A stretch of 21,627 nucleotides of DNA, from assembly GCA_904501835.1 (NCBI GenBank), contig CAJGBW010000027.1, positions 1 to 21,627 of the forward strand, given 5' to 3'. The position numbers were made by a program, and so were the translations under genes. Positions within the stretch are counted from its first letter, which is position 1. Every line of letters begins with the position of its first letter. The notes below the pieces were generated by a model. The model had not been told where the DNA came from. It did not search any database and was given only the letters and a program-made list of their open reading frames with translations. This document shows, one piece after another, positions 17,501-21,627 of this stretch. The stretch is from an uncultured Bacteroidales bacterium (GTDB taxonomy: Bacteria; Bacteroidota; Bacteroidia; Bacteroidales; UBA932).

Positions 17501-18455
17501 GAACATAATTTTTGACATCCTTCATATCAATGTCGGCGCCCATTTCAAACCAAGTTGTGCTATTTTCTTTGGCCAAAGTACGCATATCCTTGACATCCTG
17601 TCCTGTCATCAAAATATAGGGGTCCTGCTGGGTTCCACTACCATTGATACCATAAGAATCAGGCGAAATAATACCGGCACGGGGCAAGGTCACTTTATCT
17701 GTAACCTCGCGGACAGCACCGACCGCATCTCCTTTGTAAGCGGTAATTTTGAATCCTTTTTCAAAGGTCTGGGGAAGCACAGTAAAATAATAGTCACCCG
17801 TTGCAAGGGTTGAACCAGAAGCCGGTTTCAAAGTCACGGTCGTTGAAGTACCTTCGTCAGCAGCCGTCCAGGACGGGGCCGTTGTGACGGCAATGTTAAT
17901 ATCGCCAGCAACAATTTCTCCCGAATTTCCCTCAAACACAATTTTGGTAATGTTGTTAGCAGTCAAATTTACCTTCACCAGGGCGCATACATTCTTGAAC
18001 TGCATCTTGTCGTTTGTGGTAGAAGCGACAGCCAAGTGAGTAGAGAAAGATGATTTTACAGCTGTCTGCGTGGCAGGTAGCGTTGTTGTGATATTTGCAT
18101 CTGACTGGGTTGCAGAAGCATTATAAGGCAACAAGCCATAGTAAGTAGCACCCGAAGGAGCACCTTGACCATCGGCTTTCAAAGTACAAGAAGCACCTGC
18201 CTGATTAGCCTTATACACATAACTTCTTGAGGAGGCAAAAACATTGACCATGTCTCCCTTTACCCATTCCACCGAGGCACGGCCCGTTCCAGGACGCAAC
18301 ACCGCTTTTGAACCCGCCGGATCCAAAGATGCCTCAAAAATCATTTCATCCGTTAGCGATTCCCATTGCTCCTGTTCTTTCATGCATGAAAGAAGGGCAC
18401 TCACGCAAACAAAAACCGCAAAAATATATTTTCTCATCTTCGTATGTTTTTTCAT
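14568..18455 (-). CDS. Giant surface lipoprotein: fimbrillin-like domain, GLUG repeats, NAGPA phosphodiester glycosidase
   Basis: About 1295 residues. The start at 18455 (MKKHTKMRKY) is preferred because AGAGGA lies just ahead; the ATG at 18437 is also possible. A lipoprotein signal ends LLSC with C24 lipidated, placing it on the outer membrane, probably the surface. About 30-290 resembles fimbrillin/Mfa-like domains (EWVKGDMVNVFAS, YYGLLPYN, YYFTVLPQ). About 340-960 is a beta-helix of some 18 GLUG-like repeats, each with a GGLVG-type core and a Cys-Tyr/Ser-x-Gly half (IGGLVGYI, TGGLIGYT, AGGLVGWA). About 1016-1295 is a NAGPA domain: VVAGVNGGYE, HPRTLYALTADNHLLLVVIAG and NMDGGGSSTM. NAGPA relatives cleave phosphodiester-linked sugars such as GlcNAc-1-phosphate; the target here (capsule, teichoic-like polymer, host glycan) is unknown. 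The repeats could act as stalk or adhesin presenting the enzyme. Co-transcribed with the aldehyde dehydrogenase. Confidence 0.88.
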   Translation of the reverse strand: MKKHTKMRKYIFAVFVCVSALLSCMKEQEQWESLTDEMIFEASLDPAGSKAVLRPGTGRASVEWVKGDMVNVFASSRSYVYKANQAGASCTLKADGQGAPSGATYYGLLPYNASATQSDANITTTLPATQTAVKSSFSTHLAVASTTNDKMQFKNVCALVKVNLTANNITKIVFEGNSGEIVAGDINIAVTTAPSWTAADEGTSTTVTLKPASGSTLATGDYYFTVLPQTFEKGFKITAYKGDAVGAVREVTDKVTLPRAGIISPDSYGINGSGTQQDPYILMTGQDVKDMRTLAKENSTTWFEMGADIDMKDVKNYVPVNYDNNFTRQVHFDGAGFSLDNFSCDFTTYPSLFGVLYGSCKDLKVTNAKVTGTTATGIIGGYVGTNGKAATLSGVSVQGTVSSTADRVGGFGGCVVGATFTNCTANVTVSSAKSDVGAFAGKIQGECSFTDCSAKANISSTYASKQRQGGFAGWVNGTTVTFTRCKVLTGSVLADNSGNTAATLQMNGGFIAYAGSSVKTVMNHCSVDVTMDMPMAQTVGGAVGIVGSGTFSASNCSVKGSVTANNQVGGFVAYQESSAIVNISSSNSAATVTGTGHYIAGFAGRMVNVSGKALVLTDCYATGNVTSNNSSCSAFLGCVDSDVTLTRCYATGSISGNRNIGGLVGYISGGVTKMTQCYYAGPSVTGTTTIGGLIGHCVFDNSSTIQQCYSKTTVSGTGNVGGLVANLTQGGNLTASYAESTIVNTGDNTGGLVGTSAGNVVMNDCYYAGSLSGKTRTGGLIGYTTSGTGNFSKCRSRGTVTSTSSARYSGGLIGQTTGAITIEQSWSSANVTAEQFAGGLVGWATGTSIAIRQSYASGAVKSNRGSGGIVARTDIPATIDKCIAWNPQVSNARTLNTNYSSGAIVGSAKVAGTFTSCYRRSDMDFVDGYISLVNHNDVTNALPPAPTMGEVDGNQYAYHGKAAAANATLSSVAASLGWTSSVYTDGEFVSGDVWTHTVISEGLTLHEFNGMDKSSGTYVGTNVNQIVQVLDVDLKNPRYGLKYYYHGEPNTAPTVIHSEAVQLCKAQGYKVVAGVNGGYEPTSTFVQADGVTYYSSLSEKVQSSGMPQWKNDAGFYFTGTTVAMDHAGYGKTLAEQRLIYAEKAKIWDNVISSTPLLIYNYDLVGERFVSALTGIDRDLTAEELEAYPNAEDPVRHQSLRHPRTLYALTADNHLLLVVIAGRFAGYAEGMNAKECTRFLKKHFNPQYAINMDGGGSSTMSVHGNVVNYPSGNGVLDHTGERKLAAHLFITDSQSE

Positions 18456-18479
18456 ATTCCTCTGTTTTTCAACATCCCA

Positions 18480-18487
18480 CAAAGATA
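18480..18487 (-). promoter_or_regulatory. Predicted -7 box of the NAGPA lipoprotein operon
   Basis: The minus strand reads TATCTTTG, an exact TAnnTTTG element, with transcription expected near 18473 and an 18-nt leader. It lies directly after the T-tract of the terminator for the upstream Fic gene. A good TTTG upstream element is not evident. Confidence 0.55.
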
Positions 18488-18524
18488 AAAAGAACTCGCG
18501 TAAAAACACATTACTACGCAAGTT
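18486..18524 (-). terminator. Terminator between the Fic gene and the NAGPA lipoprotein gene
   Basis: Inverted repeat AACTCGCGTA (18493-18502) and TACGCAAGTT (18515-18524), 10 bp with one wobble and a 12-nt loop. On the minus strand it is followed by CTTTTTAT. On the plus strand it is followed by TTTGC, so it may work weakly both ways. It closes the Fic transcript and abuts the next promoter. Confidence 0.6.
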
Positions 18525-18578
18525 TTTGCTCGTTTCGGAGTGGGATGGTATGCAGAGAAGGAGGGCTCTATTAGGACT

Positions 18579-20075
18579 TTAGGGCTTTGTTCCTATTCTG
18601 TCTATAATTTTCAACCTTGCAACATCTGGTTCATCATAGGCTTTACATTCCTTAAGATATGCATCAAGCTCATAGAAGTTTTCACCCCAAAGATTCGAAC
18701 TGAATGTCTGCAACTTCTGAAGGACAGAGATAAACGGTTTGGGATCTTGCCTACGACTCAAACTACGAAGAGCAAGAATATAATCCTCTCTAAATACCGT
18801 TGGTACAATGATTCGAGTCTGCCCGGTCGCCACAAGTTCTGCATTCATCATAATCCTTGATACTCGTCCATTGCCGTCAGTAAATGGATGAACTTCACTA
18901 CATAGGAACATCATAAAAACGGCTTTTGCAAATGGATCTCTCAGATTCTTATATTGTTTAAATCCATATCTCAATGTTCCTTCCACCAATGACGGATCAA
19001 CAAATTCTGTGTTTCCTGCCCTATTTCTCTTGGTCTTAAACTCTCCCGGAGAGCAATCTGGCCTTCCAAACAGCAACACAGAATGACGATGCCTCAACAA
19101 AGCCAAGAACTCATCTTCAGTGGCAGGAGTTCTTCTCATTTCCTGCCTATTAGACAACACCTTAAATGTACCCAAAATATCATGCGAATCAGCAGTTCGT
19201 TTCGGAAGGGTTATGCCCGTATCAACAATCTGCTTGGCCTCATTAATTTCAAACTCGGTACCTTCAATATAGTTGGAAAAATAGCTCTCAAAAAATGAGA
19301 ACATCTTGAACGCTTCTTCCGACTTGTTATAGTCAGGAAGTTCCACGAAATACATGGAGGAAAGCTGATCATATAATGTATCAAACAGAACAATCCTACT
19401 ACCATCCATCGGCATGCCTACAGCACGGAACACCCCCTGAGGCGTTGAAAGAACAGAAGAGTCATGGGTAGCAAGCAATGCAGAAATTATCTTATTCAAC
19501 TTCTTAAACTCTTCTTGCATCCCTAAGGTCTCCGAAATCTCACGAGCTTGGTCTCGAAAACGATTAATCCTTTCTTCACCTCCAACCTTAATCATCTCTT
19601 CAAGCCTTTTCTCTATATCCTCATCTGGCAATTTCTTTATATCACCATCTTTTCCTATTCTCGCTTGTTGCATCATTTCTAGCATTCTTCTTTCCTCTGA
19701 AGAAGCATATACATCTGCTGCGCCGAGACGAATATCAGTTTCCGCATGTTCAGGCCCAGCCATGATATTCAAAGTAATTCCTGGAATATCTGTAATCCTC
19801 TTTGTAAATTTATAAGTGATAAACAGATTTCCGAGTTCAGTAGGACGTAGCAAAAAAGCGCTCCTATGGCTCAAGACACAGCCCGGCAATCTCCAAGCCA
19901 GTATATCAATAAGATTTCTCCTTACTATACTTTCCGGAGAATCGATCATATTGGTCGTATAAATTCTAGGAGCAATTTTTCTCAAATTTCCCTGCTTCTC
20001 CTTATAGGATATCATTCTAGATTCCGCAGGGACATCTGATGCAAAGATTATTTCTTTTAAAAAGTCAATGGTCAT
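18579..20075 (-). CDS. Fic-domain AMPylase-type protein with AbiEi-like regulatory N-terminus
   Basis: 498 residues. The C-terminal half is a Fic domain: the complete catalytic motif HPFTDGNGRVSR (H396-R407) with catalytic H396, Mg ligand D400 and phosphate-binding G/N/R residues, so it should be able to transfer AMP or another nucleotide part to a protein hydroxyl. The inhibitory motif [S/T]xxxE[G/N] is present ahead of it as SNYIEG (S267-G272), the placement of class II auto-inhibited Fic proteins. The first ~145 residues look like an AbiEi-type antitoxin/regulator: LRKIAPRIYTTN (wing), LPGCVLSHRSAFLLRP, and VYASSEERRMLE. Such proteins bind DNA repeats in their own promoters, and a 22-bp direct repeat lies just upstream. 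The gene stands alone and is closed by a hairpin terminator. The Fic part is certain; the AbiEi resemblance is from motif pattern. Confidence 0.93.
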   Translation of the reverse strand: MTIDFLKEIIFASDVPAESRMISYKEKQGNLRKIAPRIYTTNMIDSPESIVRRNLIDILAWRLPGCVLSHRSAFLLRPTELGNLFITYKFTKRITDIPGITLNIMAGPEHAETDIRLGAADVYASSEERRMLEMMQQARIGKDGDIKKLPDEDIEKRLEEMIKVGGEERINRFRDQAREISETLGMQEEFKKLNKIISALLATHDSSVLSTPQGVFRAVGMPMDGSRIVLFDTLYDQLSSMYFVELPDYNKSEEAFKMFSFFESYFSNYIEGTEFEINEAKQIVDTGITLPKRTADSHDILGTFKVLSNRQEMRRTPATEDEFLALLRHRHSVLLFGRPDCSPGEFKTKRNRAGNTEFVDPSLVEGTLRYGFKQYKNLRDPFAKAVFMMFLCSEVHPFTDGNGRVSRIMMNAELVATGQTRIIVPTVFREDYILALRSLSRRQDPKPFISVLQKLQTFSSNLWGENFYELDAYLKECKAYDEPDVARLKIIDRIGTKP

Positions 20076-20114
20076 ATCAAATTTTATCCGTTTCGTTCAT
20101 CTAACGATGCAAAA

Positions 20115-20167
20115 TTGCAAAATTTTGTCGATTAATCAATCTTTTTTGCAAAATTTTGTCGATTAAT
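20115..20167. repeat. 22-bp direct repeat pair, probable operator of the Fic gene
   Basis: Two identical copies of TTGCAAAATTTTGTCGATTA plus AT, at 20115-20136 and 20146-20167, 31 bp apart start to start, about three helical turns. Each contains the palindrome CAAAATTTTG. A partial third copy (GCAAAATT) precedes the first at 20109-20116. They lie 40-92 bp upstream of the Fic ATG, where a promoter would be, so autoregulation by the protein's N-terminal domain is likely. No perfect TAnnTTTG box was found, although TTTTGCA elements within the repeats may serve. Confidence 0.8.
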
Positions 20168-20186
20168 TTTTCATCTTCGGGGTTGC

Positions 20187-20213
20187 GGGTGCGCACCCAT
20201 CCACCCCTCGGGG
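20187..20213. repeat. GC-rich palindromes beside the Fic operator
   Basis: GGGTGCGCACCC (20187-20198) is a perfect 12-bp palindrome, followed by CCCC-TC-GGGG at 20204-20213. They stand out in an AT-rich stretch. They could be an additional protein-binding site or a remnant of a mobile-element end; no T-tract makes them a plain terminator. Confidence 0.6.
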
Positions 20214-20374
20214 CTTCAGAAAAACAAGTCTTCCGGATTCTGCTCTTTGGCCGATAAAAACATCACATTAATTGTCATTAAAAACCAACGCAGATGATAT
20301 ATGATAGTCCGGTAAACTCATAAAATTATCCAAGGCAATATGCTTCGTATAATACTTACCCGACTTCACTTATA

Positions 20375-20426
20375 CCGGAAGAACACTTTTCAATACATTT
20401 TAGACTCCCGAATATACACTTTTCAA
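20375..20426. repeat. Imperfect repeat pair with ~33-nt period
   Basis: Two 19-nt units at 20375-20393 and 20408-20426 share ACACTTTTCAA exactly and 15 of 19 positions overall. Function unknown; they may be a degraded binding-site pair or chance in AT-rich sequence. Confidence 0.4.
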
Positions 20427-20477
20427 ATTATCTACTCCAAACTTGTACCGGGGAATGGTAATCAACTTTGGTTACTT

Positions 20478-20873
20478 TTATATGTTCTTTATCGTCCAAA
20501 TAATATTTTTTCTTGTTCCTCCTTTTTTGAGGCCCCCAAGTGAAATCAGTTCATTTACTTCTCGTTGTAAGGTTCGTAGTGGAATATTAGTTAAAACTTG
20601 AAGTTTAAGAACAGACAGTGTATTGTCCATTTGAATTGCATGTAATATGCGTTGCTTGTTCGCGCCAAGATTCGCGCCACCCCGTGTAGTTTGAGCATCG
20701 TTCGCGCCATTTCCAAGGAGATATAATATTACTCTCGAAAATTCGCTTTCACTTTCAATTTCAACCTTGGAGTTTGCAATCTTTTGCCACGAGTGAGTAT
20801 GTCCTGCAAAATCGGATAACGGAATGTAAATCTTGATTGTCCAAACATCAATCAAATTACTACTCAAAAGCAA
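20478..20873 (-). pseudogene. C-terminal remnant of an AlbA_2/RecG-like ATP-binding regulator (winged helix)
   Basis: A 131-codon open frame with no ATG at its left end, only a TTG; the first in-frame stop upstream lies a few codons before it. Its last ~60 residues form a winged-helix pattern: NKQRILHAIQ, then a helix pair VLTNIPLRTLQREVNEL and the wing GGLKKGGTRKNIIWTI. Before it is a GAN-rich linker (GANDAQTTRGGANLGAN), encoded by three copies of TTCGCGCC on the opposite strand. Such Gly-Ala-Asn linkers followed by a winged helix are seen at the C-terminus of AlbA_2-type ATP-binding proteins of 400-500 residues. The N-terminal AlbA_2 and divergent AAA parts are absent, so this is most likely a truncated, non-functional remnant. 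It could instead be a small DNA-binding protein expressed from TTG. Confidence 0.45.
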
Positions 20874-20913
20874 ACCCGAACAGGTCCATCAGAATGAACA
20901 ATTTCGTATAATA

Positions 20914-20944
20914 TTTGCATTATTACCAAATATTGGTAACTTTG
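20914..20944 (+). promoter_or_regulatory. parDE promoter with embedded operator
   Basis: TTTG (20914-20917), 19 nt, then TAACTTTG (20937-20944): a perfect Bacteroidota promoter, giving a transcript start near 20951, almost at the antitoxin ATG. Between and overlapping the boxes is the inverted repeat TTACCAA-ATA-TTGGTAA (20923-20939), 7-bp arms, in the position expected for repression by the ParD-ParE complex. Confidence 0.85.
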
Positions 20945-20957
20945 TAAAAAATGTAGT

Positions 20958-21203
20958 ATGAAAACAACATCAGTAGCACTTGGTCCCTACTTCGAGGACT
21001 TCATTAAGGCTCAGATAGCACAGGGCAGATACAACAACGCCAGCGAAGTGATTCGTGCCGGCCTGCGAATGCTCGAGGACAACAACATTAAAATTGCGGC
21101 ACTTAAGAGCGAGATAGAAGAAGGAATCAACAGCGGCGAGGCAGTAGATTTCGACCCTACAGCACACCTGAAATCCCTCAAAGCATCAAAACGCAATGCC
21201 TAA
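20958..21203 (+). CDS. parD: ParD-type antitoxin (ribbon-helix-helix)
   Basis: 81-residue antitoxin of a type II system. The N-terminal half is a ribbon-helix-helix DNA-binding unit: strand TTSVALG, helix 1 (PYFEDFIKAQIAQ), turn GRYNNASEVI and helix 2 (RAGLRMLED), a pattern diagnostic for ParD. The C-terminal half (about 45-81, charged, predicted helical) should wrap the toxin. Its stop overlaps the toxin gene by 8 nt (ATGCCTAA), so the two are translationally coupled with the antitoxin first. The promoter and the 7-bp inverted-repeat operator lie immediately upstream, consistent with the usual autorepression. Normal length for the family and no defect. Confidence 0.92.
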   Translation: MKTTSVALGPYFEDFIKAQIAQGRYNNASEVIRAGLRMLEDNNIKIAALKSEIEEGINSGEAVDFDPTAHLKSLKASKRNA

Positions 21204-21501
21204 GGTCCGCTATTCCAACAAAGCAGTAGAGGACCTCACGTCAATATGGGAATATACATATTCAGAATGGTCCGAAAGCCAGGCCGACGAGTATTATGAA
21301 ATGCTCATATCAGCCTGCAACCGGCTTCTATACCCATCCATCATATCCAATCGATCCTATGATGAGATCACAGACGGTCTTCTGGGAATCAGAGCCGGAC
21401 ACCACGTCATATTCTACAACATCATGGACAACGACGACGTCATGGTCATTCGTATCCTGCACGAAAGAATGGACATAAAAAGGCACCTACCAACAAAGTA
21501 A
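21196..21501 (+). CDS. parE: ParE/RelE-superfamily toxin
   Basis: 101-residue toxin partner. Family features: N-terminal strand and helices with KVRYSNKAVEDLTSIWEYTYSEWSESQADEYYEML, the central GLLGIRAGHHVIFYNI strand pair, and the C-terminal VIRILHERMDIKRHL that ParE proteins share. ParE toxins inhibit DNA gyrase; RelE relatives cleave mRNA. The ParD partner and the HERMD-K-HL ending favour the ParE branch, but gyrase as the target is assumed from the family. The reading frame is intact and the pair is complete, so it is likely functional. No clear plus-strand intrinsic terminator follows it. Confidence 0.9.
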   Translation: MPKVRYSNKAVEDLTSIWEYTYSEWSESQADEYYEMLISACNRLLYPSIISNRSYDEITDGLLGIRAGHHVIFYNIMDNDDVMVIRILHERMDIKRHLPTK

Positions 21502-21534
21502 CTCCAAAACTAGTAGTGCACAAAACATGGACAT

Positions 21535-21560
21535 AAAAACGCTCGCGCCGGGCGCGAGCG
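21535..21560 (-). terminator. Hairpin acting as terminator for minus-strand transcription from the right
   Basis: CGCTCGCGCC (21540-21549) and GGCGCGAGCG (21551-21560) form a very stable GC-rich stem. On the minus strand it is followed by TTTTTATG (complement of 21532-21539); the plus side has no T-tract. It therefore fits a gene beyond the right edge on the minus strand better than parDE. Confidence 0.65.
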
Positions 21561-21577
21561 GAATGCCACAAAACGCA

Positions 21578-21616
21578 TTGTCAAGGAAGCCTGGCTAGCG
21601 CTTGGCTTCCTGACAA
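21578..21616. repeat. Long inverted repeat near the right edge
   Basis: TTGTCAAGGAAGCC (21578-21591) and GGCTTCCTGACAA (21604-21616) pair over 13 bp with a single bulged A and a 12-nt loop; pairing resumes beyond a mismatch with GC/GC. It lacks a T-tract on either side. It could be a terminator-like RNA structure, a recombination site or an element end. Confidence 0.6.
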
Positions 21617-21627
21617 CGCTAATTAAA

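Larger units (their letters stand above)
20076..20477. other. Non-coding gap with operator-like repeats and palindromes
   Basis: About 400 nt with no credible gene. The left third holds the Fic promoter region with its direct repeats and GC-rich palindromes; the rest is AT-rich and holds an imperfect ~33-nt repeat. A 67-codon frame across 20340-20543 has no recognisable content and runs into the gene remnant on the other strand, so it is not called. Confidence 0.6.

Noticed and set aside
20340..20543. 67-codon plus-strand frame
   Set aside because: No recognisable content, no promoter or ribosome-binding signal, and it overlaps the repeat pair and the opposite-strand remnant.

Overview
The window looks like chromosomal DNA of an anaerobic Bacteroidota, most likely a gut-type Bacteroidales. 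The evidence is the promoter style (TAnnTTTG -7 boxes, one with a perfect TTTG 19 nt upstream), weak or absent Shine-Dalgarno sequences, an oxygen-independent (class III) ribonucleotide reductase, and a large surface lipoprotein with a fimbrillin-like N-terminus. No rRNA, tRNA, CRISPR array or intact insertion sequence was seen.

Left block (1-9773, all minus strand). In transcription order: mdh-pgk (6 nt apart, closed by a clear intrinsic terminator), lgt, then a complete tripartite efflux operon: TolC-like outer-membrane factor, lipoprotein membrane-fusion subunit and AcrB-type RND pump. The pump gene overlaps by 1 nt a small PII-like gene, which overlaps by 1 nt a polyprenyl diphosphate synthase cut off by the window edge. 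A membrane pump, a small putative sensor and an isoprenoid enzyme are therefore translationally chained.

Centre (9774-13200). A divergent promoter region separates mdh from a plus-strand 4'-phosphopantetheinyl transferase, which is preceded by an unrecognised 56-codon leader ORF or structured leader. After a perfect 14-bp hairpin terminator comes nrdD, with its own promoter. The usual activase partner nrdG does not follow; nrdD instead converges on a minus-strand operon across a shared terminator.

Right-centre (13198-18455, minus). A two-gene operon encodes a ~1295-residue lipoprotein that joins a fimbrillin-like N-terminus, about 18 GLUG-type beta-helix repeats and a C-terminal NAGPA (phosphodiester glycosidase) domain. 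It is followed 2 nt later by a class-3-like aldehyde dehydrogenase.

Right end (18579-21627). This is an accessory, defence- or toxin-like region: a Fic protein whose N-terminus resembles an AbiEi antitoxin/regulator, with a 22-bp direct repeat (31-bp period) at its promoter; a mostly non-coding, AT-rich and palindrome-bearing gap; what looks like the C-terminal remnant of an AlbA_2-type ATP-binding regulator; a complete parDE toxin-antitoxin pair with promoter and operator; and strong inverted repeats at the window edge. The Fic gene with its operator and the NAGPA-GLUG lipoprotein operon are the most interesting items.
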